From: Xanthobacteraceae bacterium
GTDB taxonomy: Bacteria > Pseudomonadota > Alphaproteobacteria > Rhizobiales > Xanthobacteraceae
NCBI GenBank assembly: GCA_030039655.1
Contig: JASHVC010000107.1
Location: 1-5,226 of the forward strand
Reading direction: 5' to 3'
DNA length: 5,226 nucleotides
Of the stretch, positions 1 through 5,211 are shown in pieces (position 1 is the stretch's first letter; each line of letters starts with the position of its first letter). The translations under genes were made by a program, and so were the position numbers. The notes under the pieces were generated by a model that was not told the origin of the DNA, did no database searches, and worked only from the letters and a program-made list of their open reading frames with translations.

Positions 1-2
1 AG

Positions 3-128
3 TTTGAAGCCAAGTTCATTGATGTTCTTATTTCTCAACTTCGCTTCAAGCTTCATAAGGCAAGCCAACGCAAAGGATCGCCCATTAAAATCGAAGCGCA
101 CAGCTACATGCTTCGCACATCGGGGTAA
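3..128 (+). CDS. Possible 3' end of an unidentified gene (partial)
   Basis: An open frame runs in from the left edge and stops at TAA 126-128, giving about 41 residues. The peptide is mixed charged and hydrophobic (it begins FEAKFIDVLISQLRF and ends AHSYMLRTSG), which is compatible with a helical C-terminus. I do not recognise the family. Another + frame is also open (to TAG 151-153) but reads as a lower-complexity Ser/Ala/Lys-rich peptide. No minus-strand frame stays open over the whole stretch. Third-position GC is unremarkable, so coding status rests only on the look of the peptide. The frame could be a chance opening. Confidence 0.3.
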   Translation, partial: FEAKFIDVLISQLRFKLHKASQRKGSPIKIEAHSYMLRTSG

Positions 129-275
129 CGCGGCCAAGCAGTTGGTCGACTAGTCCGACACTCCGTCCATTCCGATGGTCTTGGAACAGAGAGTTATCTC
201 GGCGGCTTCCTTTGGCAAACTAAGGACTCAAAAGGATGTCAGCCCCGAACCATATAGGAGCCTGAAATCACACGC

Positions 276-281
276 AGGAGG
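276..281 (+). promoter_or_regulatory. Strong ribosome binding site of the VOC gene
   Basis: A perfect AGGAGG lies 6 nt before ATG 288. It fixes that start and predicts efficient translation of the first gene of the VOC/protease pair. No convincing -35/-10 pair was seen between 129 and 275. Confidence 0.8.
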
Positions 282-287
282 AATTAG

Positions 288-737
288 ATGACTGAAGATG
301 AAAAACCACGCGTTCTGGGCTTGAACCACATCGCGCTCGAGGTTGGAGATATTGAGGAGGCCCTGGCGTTCTATGGCCGCCTCTTCAAATTCGAGTTACG
401 CGGAAAAAGCGACTCCATGGCCTTCATTGACCTAGGCGATCAGTTTATTGCCCTTCAAAAGGGCCGTAAGCAGCCCGCTGATGATGATCGGCATTTTGGC
501 TTGGTGGTCGAGGACAAGGAACTGGCTCGCAAGGCATTGAAGGCGGCGGGCGTCAAACCACTGGGAGGGCCTTTCCTTGACTTTCGTGATCCCTGGGGCA
601 ATCGCATCGAGATTGTTGGCTATGACAACATCCAGTTCACGAAAGCTCCCAATGTGCTGCGTGGGATGGGTCTTACTCACCTCAAAAAAAACGAGAAAGC
701 AAAAAAGGAATTGGCCGATAAGGGTATGAGTGTTTGA
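288..737 (+). CDS. VOC-fold (glyoxalase/dioxygenase superfamily) protein
   Basis: This 149-residue cytoplasmic protein belongs to the vicinal oxygen chelate superfamily (glyoxalase I, bleomycin-resistance proteins, extradiol dioxygenases). The first beta-alpha-beta module opens with GLNHIALEVGDIEEALAFY (about residues 11-29), and the second ends in the DPWGNRIEIVGYD block (101-113). Likely metal ligands are His14, His69 and Glu108. The fourth position, in the strand FIALQ (53-57), appears to carry Gln57 where many members have Glu, so the metal and reaction are uncertain. After the fold, a lysine-rich tail (about 120-149) carries no known domain. The start is set by AGGAGG at 276-281. The stop overlaps the GTG of the site-2 protease by 8 bp, which implies one transcript and coupled translation. 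The reaction and substrate cannot be read from the sequence. Confidence 0.9.
   Translation: MTEDEKPRVLGLNHIALEVGDIEEALAFYGRLFKFELRGKSDSMAFIDLGDQFIALQKGRKQPADDDRHFGLVVEDKELARKALKAAGVKPLGGPFLDFRDPWGNRIEIVGYDNIQFTKAPNVLRGMGLTHLKKNEKAKKELADKGMSV
720..732 (+). promoter_or_regulatory. Shine-Dalgarno and GTG start of the protease inside the VOC gene
   Basis: AAGGG at 720-724 lies 5 nt before GTG 730-732, inside the last codons of the VOC gene, whose TGA is 735-737. TGA 727-729 is the codon immediately before this GTG in the same frame, so no start further upstream is possible. No other ATG, GTG or TTG lies in frame before the conserved WSITVGSVAG segment. GTG 730 is therefore the only ordinary start that yields the complete first transmembrane region. 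Confidence 0.65.
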
Positions 738-2019
738 ACAGCGGATAACGCCGGCCGTTCAACTACTTGATTTTCCAGGAGGCTGCCGCCGATGGTCGAT
801 AACGGTTGGATCAGTCGCAGGAACGAAAGTTCGTATTCATATAACGTTCCTGCTGCTTCTAGCCTGGATTTTCTTGGCGAACTTCTTCTCGGTGGGTCCC
901 CAAGCGGCATGGGACGCGCTTCTTTTCGTCGTGCTGTTGTTTCTGTGCGTGTTACTCCACGAATTTGGGCATATCTTTACGGCGCGGGCCTTCGGCATCT
1001 CCACGCCGGACGTGATCTTGCTGCCGATTGGCGGCGTTTCACGGCTTGAACACATTCCCGAAAAGCCTCTTGAACACATTCCCGAAAAGCCTCGAGAGGA
1101 GTTCCTCGTCGCGGTAGCAGGACCTGCCGTCAATGTGGTCATTGCAGCGCTTCTCATCTTGTCCGCCGGTGCCAAACTTGGCATGCGTAACCTGGCCGCA
1201 ATCGAGAACACCAGCCAGGGCTTCATCAACCAGCTGGCCACGGTCAATTTGTACCTCGCGGTGTTCAACTTGATCCCGGCCTTCCCGATGGATGGAGGAC
1301 GTGTGCTCCGCGCCCTGCTTGCGACCCGGTTTGGTTACGTCCGGGCTACCGAAATCGCCGCGGCAGTGGGCCAACTGGTCGCCTTCGCACTTGGCTTTCT
1401 GGGCTCGTTCGGTAATCCGTTGCTGATCTTCGTCGCTATTTTCATCTATCTCGCCGCCTCGTCGGAGGCCCACGTCGTGGCCATTCGCGCCATGGCTCGG
1501 GGCGTTCCAGTAACCGCTGCGATGCTAACAAAATTCGAAACACTCACGCCGGATGAACATATCGACAAGGCAGTCGAGACCGCGTTGCACACAAGCCAAG
1601 GCGAGTTCCGCGTGATGGACGGAATGAGTCACCCAATTGGCTTGCTTGCTCGAAACGATTTGATCCGTGCGTTGAAGGAGCGCGGTCCACAAGCAAGTGT
1701 CGCCGACGCAATGTCGAACAGTTTTCCAACCGTGAATGACCGGCGCTGCCTCGACGAAGCCTTCCGCTTGCTGCAGGAGAAATCAGCGCCGGCTGTGGGC
1801 GTGGTTGATGCATCAGGAAAACTCGTCGGCCTGGTTACCTCTGAGACAATTGGTCAGATGCTGATGCTGCACCAAAAAGCAGCCGCCAAGCACCCCTTTT
1901 GGGCCTTGGAGCCGAGCGGCCAGCTAGCGGCTCCGCATATCTTTGGAATGCAATCAACCGCGTTCAAACCGAAGTCTATTGGCGGCAGAAATCCGTGCCG
2001 CGCTTATCACGCAGTTTAA
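730..2019 (+). CDS. Site-2 protease (peptidase M50) with two CBS domains, probable 3' frameshift
   Basis: This is an intramembrane zinc metalloprotease of the SpoIVFB/S2P type with a cytoplasmic regulatory tail. The family cleaves membrane-embedded substrates such as anti-sigma factors or protein precursors; the substrate here is unknown. The core begins at WSITVGSVAG (22-31). The zinc motif HEFGH is at 77-81. The second motif, NLIPAFPMDGGR, is at 180-191 and supplies Asp188 as third ligand. Further hydrophobic segments lie near 35-55, 61-76, 126-148 and 210-243. Two CBS domains, at about 256-316 and 320-378, are predicted to bind adenine nucleotides. Oddities: a 21-residue non-family N-terminus, an exact 8-residue repeat (LEHIPEKP, 106-113 and 114-121), and a tail after about 383 that looks out of frame. 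Dropping one A in 1874-1878 would end the protein at TAG 1925-1927, giving 398 residues instead of 429. Family identity is secure; whether it is functional is not. Confidence 0.9.
   Translation: MFEQRITPAVQLLDFPGGCRRWSITVGSVAGTKVRIHITFLLLLAWIFLANFFSVGPQAAWDALLFVVLLFLCVLLHEFGHIFTARAFGISTPDVILLPIGGVSRLEHIPEKPLEHIPEKPREEFLVAVAGPAVNVVIAALLILSAGAKLGMRNLAAIENTSQGFINQLATVNLYLAVFNLIPAFPMDGGRVLRALLATRFGYVRATEIAAAVGQLVAFALGFLGSFGNPLLIFVAIFIYLAASSEAHVVAIRAMARGVPVTAAMLTKFETLTPDEHIDKAVETALHTSQGEFRVMDGMSHPIGLLARNDLIRALKERGPQASVADAMSNSFPTVNDRRCLDEAFRLLQEKSAPAVGVVDASGKLVGLVTSETIGQMLMLHQKAAAKHPFWALEPSGQLAAPHIFGMQSTAFKPKSIGGRNPCRAYHAV
777..794 (+). promoter_or_regulatory. Out-of-frame Shine-Dalgarno/ATG near the expected protease start
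   Basis: AGGAGG (777-782) is followed after 9 nt by ATG 792. The position is where homologous proteases would begin, just before WSITVGSVAG, but the ATG is in another frame and its reading gives no protease sequence. It may be the relic of the original start, broken by a small indel, or a decoy. Function is inferred only. Confidence 0.35.
1045..1092 (+). repeat. Perfect 24-bp tandem duplication within the protease gene
   Basis: Two identical 24-bp units (1045-1068 and 1069-1092) encode LEHIPEKP twice. Typical family members carry a single copy of this segment, between the helix bearing HEXXH and the GPAVN segment. Complete identity, including third codon positions, indicates a recent event such as replication slippage. 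The reading frame is preserved. Confidence 0.95.
1874..1878 (+). other. A5 run, probable frameshift site in the protease 3' end
   Basis: Upstream of this run the reading is good CBS2 sequence (GLVTSETIGQMLML). Downstream, the annotated frame gives an unfamiliar 46-residue tail. Reading with one A removed gives QPPSTPFGPWSRAAS and then TAG at 1925-1927, which resembles the short proline/tryptophan/arginine-rich tails I recall for this family. A one-base insertion in the homopolymer is the simplest explanation; sequencing error is possible. Confidence 0.5.
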
Positions 2020-2047
2020 AATCTGTACCACTGACGCGCTTGCAGTT

Positions 2048-2063
2048 CCCAAAAATATTTGGG
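2048..2063 (+). terminator. Short hairpin after the protease gene, weak terminator or operator
   Basis: CCCAAA (2048-2053) pairs with TTTGGG (2058-2063) across a 4-nt AATA loop. It is followed by a moderately T-rich stretch (2067-2079) without a true T run. It may end the VOC/protease transcript. The AT-rich core also makes a protein-binding palindrome possible. The stem is only half G-C, so termination would be weak. Confidence 0.3.
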
Positions 2064-2146
2064 GGCTTGCCTTATTTTACGGAATAGAACTCAAGCACCG
2101 CAGCAGAGAGGTGCCATAGAACGGTTCTTTCATAGGTCAAACAATG

Positions 2147-2152
2147 TATAGT
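2147..2152 (+). promoter_or_regulatory. Candidate -10 box of the cupin gene
   Basis: TATAGT lies 37 nt before ATG 2190 and would give a leader of about 30 nt. The -35 region at the right distance (TTCTTT, about 2125-2130) is poor, so the promoter is tentative. Confidence 0.25.
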
Positions 2153-2189
2153 CGCGCCGAGGGAGAAATTCATAAATAGAGGGAACACG

Positions 2190-2657
2190 ATGGCCGGTTT
2201 ATCGACTTCCAATTTTAATCCAATTCTGACTGATACGAGCAGCGGGCCAAGCTTCACGATGCTCGGAACCACAATGCGTTTGATCGCTACGGCCGCCGAT
2301 ACCGGAGGTAGATTTACAGTGCTCGAGCAAGTTACGCCAACCGGTTGGGGGCCACCACGTCACATTCATTCACGTGAGGACGAGATTTTTCACGTTCTTG
2401 AGGGCAGCTACGAGCTGCATGTCGGCGATGAGCGTCGGACCGTTTCCGCTGGCGCCTATGCGATCCTTCCACGCGACGTTCCACACGGCTTTCGCAATGT
2501 GGCGCCGGCACCCAGCCGATTGCTTTGTGTAATTACTCCTGGCGGATTAGAAGAGTATTTCTTGGCCGTGGCGAAATGTCCGCCACCCCCGAATCCCATA
2601 CAACTGGCCGAACTGGCGCGACCGTTCGGTCTAACTCTACTGCCGCCCGGAGCCTGA
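2190..2657 (+). CDS. Single-domain cupin protein (quercetin-dioxygenase-like)
   Basis: This 155-residue protein has one conserved cupin beta-barrel. Cupin motif 1 matches the consensus exactly: Gly52, His58, His60, Glu65, Gly72 with standard spacing. Motif 2 is also exact: Gly88, Pro94, Asp96, His99, Asn103. His58, His60, Glu65 and His99 form a complete predicted metal site (Fe, Mn or Ni in relatives). The C-terminal part (about 117-155) is proline-rich and probably helical, as in quercetinase-like cupins. There is no signal peptide, so it is likely cytoplasmic. The start is supported by GAGGG at 2179-2183, 6 nt before ATG. It sits alone, 170 bp after the protease and 289 bp before the methyltransferase. 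The family includes dioxygenases, isomerases and binding proteins, so no substrate is claimed. Confidence 0.88.
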   Translation: MAGLSTSNFNPILTDTSSGPSFTMLGTTMRLIATAADTGGRFTVLEQVTPTGWGPPRHIHSREDEIFHVLEGSYELHVGDERRTVSAGAYAILPRDVPHGFRNVAPAPSRLLCVITPGGLEEYFLAVAKCPPPPNPIQLAELARPFGLTLLPPGA

Positions 2658-2808
2658 AGGAGCGGCAATCTGTACCCCTTCAATCAGCGCTAACGACTTC
2701 GCTGCCGCCGTCGGCTGCCCTTTCCTATGGGTTTTTGTTCAGTTAGGTTCCCCATTGAGCCGCCAGCGGATCGTGCCGACGTTCCGCGAATTTAAAGGCG
2801 GCGACACT

Positions 2809-2821
2809 GCCCGCGGCGGGC
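2809..2821. repeat. GC-rich 13-bp near-perfect palindrome
   Basis: GCCCGC and GCGGGC flank a single central G in the gap between cupin and methyltransferase. The one-base centre is too tight for an RNA hairpin but suits a dimeric DNA-binding protein. It could be an operator for the methyltransferase. Chance in GC-rich DNA is possible. Confidence 0.25.
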
Positions 2822-2855
2822 GAGCAATCCCGGGAAATAGCTTAAAATTGCTGCG

Positions 2856-2879
2856 CGGCTTCGCTAATCGCCGAAGCCG
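2856..2879 (+). other. 8-bp-stem hairpin upstream of the methyltransferase
   Basis: CGGCTTCG (2856-2863) pairs perfectly with CGAAGCCG (2872-2879) across an 8-nt loop, 67 nt before ATG 2947. No T run follows, so it is not a normal intrinsic terminator. It may be a leader structure, a transcript-stabilising element or an operator. No known riboswitch class was recognised in the surrounding leader. Confidence 0.4.
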
Positions 2880-2946
2880 ACCGCCGTGATGCCTCGGAAA
2901 GCGATTACCTATCCAGTTCCTTTTGAGAGAGCAAAGAGAGGGGAAA

Positions 2947-3957
2947 ATGGACCAGCAAACACCGCAAGCTCAATTGATCCAGATGGCCACGGCGCACTGG
3001 ATATCAACTCTTGTCTACGTCGCTGCTGATATGGGGCTAGCCGATCGCCTGGCTGAAGCACCGAAGACCGCTGCTGAGCTTGCTCAGTCGACGGGCAGCG
3101 ACGCGTCTGCGCTGTACCGCGTGATGCGGACGCTCGCCGGAACGGGAGTTTTCATGGAGAATTCCGATCACCAGTTCTCTCTAACGCCTCTCGGTGAGGC
3201 ACTAAGGACCGGCAAGCCAGGCTCAGTCCGCTCGTCCGTGCTCACATTGGCAGGGGACTTGGTCACGAAGTCAGTTGGCCAGTTGCATTATTCGATCCAG
3301 ACCGGGAAGACCGGATTTGAGAAAGTCTTCGGCATGCCACCGTTCGAATGGCTGGCAAAACATCCAGTCGAGGCATCGATGTTTAGCGAGACCATGGTCG
3401 GCTTTCACGGTGCCGAACCTGAGGCTGTCGCCAAAGCCTACGACTTTTCTCAATTCGAGACCGCAATCGACATCGGCGGCGCGACCGGTAATTTGCTTAC
3501 CGCGATTCTTAGCCATCATCGCCAGCCGCGCGGCGTACTGTTTGACATGCCGCATGTACTTCGCGATGCGCCGGCGTTTATCAAGGCACGCGGCTTGACG
3601 GATCGCATCACAATCGAATCCGGAAGCTTCTTTGAAAGCGTTCCCGCCACCACCGGCGCCTATTTGCTCTCCCATATCATCCACGATTGGAGCGAGGCTC
3701 AATGCCTCACAATACTTGGAAACTGCCGCCGTGCCATGAAGCCAAATAGTCGCTTGCTCATCATCGAGATGGTGCTTCCAACCGGAAACACGCCGCATCC
3801 CGGCAAGATGCTCGACATAATTATGCTGACGTTCGCCGGCGGACAGGAGCGAACCGAACCCGAGTACCGCGAACTTCTCCAAAAGGCAGGTTTCCGACTC
3901 ACGCAGGTTGTGCCGACCGAATCGGCGGTGAGCGTAGTTGAAGCATTACCAACCTAA
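2947..3957 (+). CDS. SAM-dependent O-methyltransferase (plant-type family 2, hydroxyneurosporene/acetylserotonin MT-like)
   Basis: This 336-residue protein is predicted to transfer a methyl group from S-adenosylmethionine to a hydroxyl of a small molecule. The N-terminal part (about 1-100) is a helical winged-helix dimerisation domain, with SALYRVMRTLAGTGVF near 54-69. The catalytic Rossmann domain follows: SAM motif I DIGGATGN (175-182), LFDMP (198-202) with the acidic residue expected to bind the ribose, the SGSFFESVP segment (225-233), and LLSHIIHDW (240-248), whose His246-Asp247 match the catalytic His-Asp of the family. GGQERTEPEYRELLQKAGF lies near the C-terminus. Length is normal. ATG 2947 is preferred because a purine-rich AGAGAGGGG stretch precedes it; a TTG eight codons upstream is also in frame but would place that stretch inside the gene. 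No biosynthetic partners are adjacent apart from the cupin, so the substrate is unknown. Confidence 0.9.
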   Translation: MDQQTPQAQLIQMATAHWISTLVYVAADMGLADRLAEAPKTAAELAQSTGSDASALYRVMRTLAGTGVFMENSDHQFSLTPLGEALRTGKPGSVRSSVLTLAGDLVTKSVGQLHYSIQTGKTGFEKVFGMPPFEWLAKHPVEASMFSETMVGFHGAEPEAVAKAYDFSQFETAIDIGGATGNLLTAILSHHRQPRGVLFDMPHVLRDAPAFIKARGLTDRITIESGSFFESVPATTGAYLLSHIIHDWSEAQCLTILGNCRRAMKPNSRLLIIEMVLPTGNTPHPGKMLDIIMLTFAGGQERTEPEYRELLQKAGFRLTQVVPTESAVSVVEALPT

Positions 3958-4238
3958 CCGGAATCATAACTTCTGGCAGGCCACGACGCGGTACGATTCC
4001 ACTTGAAGGCTTGATAGGCCGCGCCTCACCAAAATGCTGTGCAATGTCGCTCGTTTAATCACTGATCATTTTTCGGTCACTATGCTCCCAATGAAGACAG
4101 TCTTGTAATTTACTGAGAGTCATCGAAAATTTCTACTTGTAAGGATTTTAGCGATCAAGATTTAGTCCGTCACTGGATGGCATGCGATTTGCTGGCGTTT
4201 GTGTGCCAAGCTGCACCAATTGATGGCGTGTTATAGAG

Positions 4239-4266
4239 TTGTCATCACCATTTCATTGTGTATCGG
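4239..4266 (+). promoter_or_regulatory. Candidate promoter of the DUF1127 gene
   Basis: TTGTCA (4239-4244) matches a -35 box in five of six positions. TATCGG (4261-4266), 16 nt later, is a weak -10. Transcription would start near 4273, leaving a leader of about 58 nt that includes the hairpin at 4297-4322. Support is motif resemblance only. Confidence 0.25.
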
Positions 4267-4296
4267 CGATATGCGCGAAAAGTAGGGACGGAACCG

Positions 4297-4324
4297 CCCA
4301 TGGATTTCAATTCGTTCATGGGAG
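4297..4324 (+). promoter_or_regulatory. Leader hairpin covering the DUF1127 ribosome binding site
   Basis: CCCATG (4297-4302) pairs with CATGGG (4317-4322) around a 14-nt loop. The 3' arm includes the first three bases of GGGAG (4320-4324), the Shine-Dalgarno 6 nt before ATG 4331. Folding would therefore partly hide the ribosome site. The stem is only 6 bp, so any control (thermal, small-RNA or protein-mediated) is hypothetical. Confidence 0.35.
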
Positions 4325-4330
4325 CTTGCT

Positions 4331-4546
4331 ATGAGCACGCAGTCCGTCTTGTACCGGGAGAATGGGTTCCGGCGAGCAAAAACTCGCCGGCCTCTCTCGA
4401 ACGATTTTTTCAAAGTCATTCTTGAATGGAAACAACGAGCGCGGTCCCGACGCGAACTCGCCCACCTATCATGCCTCGACATAAAAGACATTGGCTATCC
4501 AGCCGACCTTGAGGCGGAAAAGGACAAGCCATTTTGGCGGAGGTGA
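4331..4546 (+). CDS. DUF1127 (YjiS-like) small basic protein
   Basis: This 71-residue arginine-rich protein has the DUF1127 signature in its C-terminal half: EWKQRARSRRELAHLS (32-47), then IKDIGYPADLEAEK (51-64) and the terminal KPFWR (66-70). The N-terminal 30 residues are variable in this family, and the typical length is 45-75. Some alphaproteobacterial DUF1127 proteins are reported to bind RNA and affect small-RNA turnover and stress or phosphate responses; assigning that role here is inference. GGGAG at 4320-4324 supports the start. The small membrane gene begins 45 bp downstream with no terminator between, suggesting co-transcription. Part of its ribosome site can pair in the leader hairpin, and another frame (4300-4425) overlaps its 5' half. 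Confidence 0.88.
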   Translation: MSTQSVLYRENGFRRAKTRRPLSNDFFKVILEWKQRARSRRELAHLSCLDIKDIGYPADLEAEKDKPFWRR

Positions 4547-4591
4547 AACTCACAACCCCACCGTAAGAACTGCAACCCGAAGGCACGCACC

Positions 4592-4843
4592 ATGGCAGAT
4601 ATTCTCGGCTATGCTGCCTCTTGCGCTGTGCTGGCAACGTTTCTCATGCGGACCATGATTCCGCTGCGCATCGTCGCGATCCTCAGCAATATTTTATTCC
4701 TGGGGTTTGGCTATATCCAACACATTCATCCGGTCCTCTTTCTCCATTTGGCGCTGTTGCCGATTAACGTGTGGAGGCTTTTGATTTTGCGGTCTCGACA
4801 TTCTTCCGTGCTCTCAAAAATCGCTAGACGTGCGTCGCATTAA
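4592..4843 (+). CDS. Small inner-membrane protein with three predicted helices (YgjV-like)
   Basis: This 83-residue protein has three hydrophobic segments at about 4-19, 23-41 and 46-66, followed by a basic, serine-rich tail (67-83) that should lie in the cytoplasm. The pattern LGYAASCAVLATFLM, PLRIVAILSN and HPVLFLHLALLPIN resembles the membrane module found alone in YgjV-like proteins and, in rhizobia as I recall, in front of cyclic-nucleotide-binding domains. No such domain follows, so this is either a stand-alone form or a truncated one. GAAGG about 8 nt before the ATG supports the start. It probably shares a transcript with the DUF1127 gene. After TAA 4841-4843 the same frame stays open for 37 more codons to TAG 4955-4957, but that extension is not recognisable. 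Function is unknown. Confidence 0.75.
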   Translation: MADILGYAASCAVLATFLMRTMIPLRIVAILSNILFLGFGYIQHIHPVLFLHLALLPINVWRLLILRSRHSSVLSKIARRASH

Positions 4844-5046
4844 CGCCAGCTTGGTCCGGGCCAGTCAGGCTATCGAGCAAGAACTTTCTATCATCTAAAA
4901 GCGTTAAAACTGCTTAAGAAAGCTGAAGATTGTGCAAAAGAAGTAGGTGATCCTTAGCAGTCAAATCAAACTTCTCTGTACACTTGCGACTCAGTACGCG
5001 TAATTTGTTCGTGTTCGGTCTCCATCTGCAAACGGCGCTGCCTTAA

Positions 5047-5211
5047 ATGAGGACAGCACTTGCGCGTTTTTGGTGTGATGAGAACGGCGTAAAAAACCTT
5101 GAATATGGCCTTATTGTCGCTGCGGTTGCTCTGGCCATCTTCGACGTTCTTGTAGGCAGTCATTTTAAACTCCCAAGCACGATCGGCGCCGGTTCAACGC
5201 TGATACCGTAA
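5047..5211 (+). CDS. Flp-type (type IVb) pilin, short orphan copy
   Basis: This 54-residue frame carries the hallmark of Flp/Fap pilins. A short basic leader (MRTALARFWCDENG, 1-14) is followed by VKNLEYGLIVAAVALAIF and a hydrophobic helix to about residue 38. Prepilin peptidase would cut after Gly14, placing the diagnostic Glu at +5 (Glu19) and Tyr at +6 (Tyr20), as in the family consensus ATAIEYGLIAA. Length fits the family (50-65). Members polymerise into tight-adherence pili through the Tad/Cpa machinery, none of which is in this window. TAA 5044-5046 precedes ATG 5047 directly in frame, fixing the start. No good Shine-Dalgarno is visible, and polar residues at +2/+3 (Lys-Asn) and Asp33 within the helix are unusual. 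It may be a divergent, poorly expressed or decaying copy. Confidence 0.75.
   Translation: MRTALARFWCDENGVKNLEYGLIVAAVALAIFDVLVGSHFKLPSTIGAGSTLIP

Larger units (their letters stand above)
3958..4330. other. Intergenic stretch without a supported gene
   Basis: This 373-base gap is more AT-rich than the flanking genes. Short open frames on the + strand (for example about 24 codons from ATG 4034) lack ribosome binding sites and family resemblance. No strong intrinsic terminator follows the methyltransferase. The heptamer CTTGTAA occurs twice (about 4102 and 4134), without evident meaning. The last 90 bases probably hold the promoter and leader of the DUF1127 gene. A small RNA cannot be excluded. 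Confidence 0.5.

Noticed and set aside
145..159. Imperfect palindrome around ACTAGT upstream of the VOC gene
   Set aside because: The arms match only with a bulge, and it lies more than 125 nt from the start. Too weak to call an operator.
183..208. GGAAC followed after 17 nt by GCTT, resembling an EcfG/RpoE2 stress promoter
   Set aside because: The second element departs from CGTT and no corroborating context exists. A similar GGAAC at 4290 has an 18-nt spacing to CGTT and would leave almost no leader.
1899..2087. 62-codon + frame overlapping the protease tail
   Set aside because: It overlaps the protease tail in another frame, its peptide shows no recognised family, and it is not the frame that restores the protease end.
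2016..2676. AATCTGTACC occurring on both sides of the cupin gene (about 2018 and 2667), a possible repeat pair from an inserted element
   Set aside because: The identity is only 10 bp and does not extend, and no transposase or terminal inverted repeats are present. Chance is likely.
2635..2889. 84-codon stop-free + frame between cupin and methyltransferase
   Set aside because: It has no ATG, no ribosome site and an unfamiliar, arginine-rich peptide. Such openings are common in GC-rich DNA.
3271..3882. Long minus-strand open frame (203 codons) across the methyltransferase
   Set aside because: It is a shadow of the well-supported methyltransferase on the + strand and has no family resemblance of its own.
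4966..5163. Minus-strand 65-codon frame with GGGAG before its ATG
   Set aside because: It is antisense to the Flp-type pilin frame, which has a recognisable family signature. The minus peptide (MTAYKNVEDGQSN...) resembles nothing I know.
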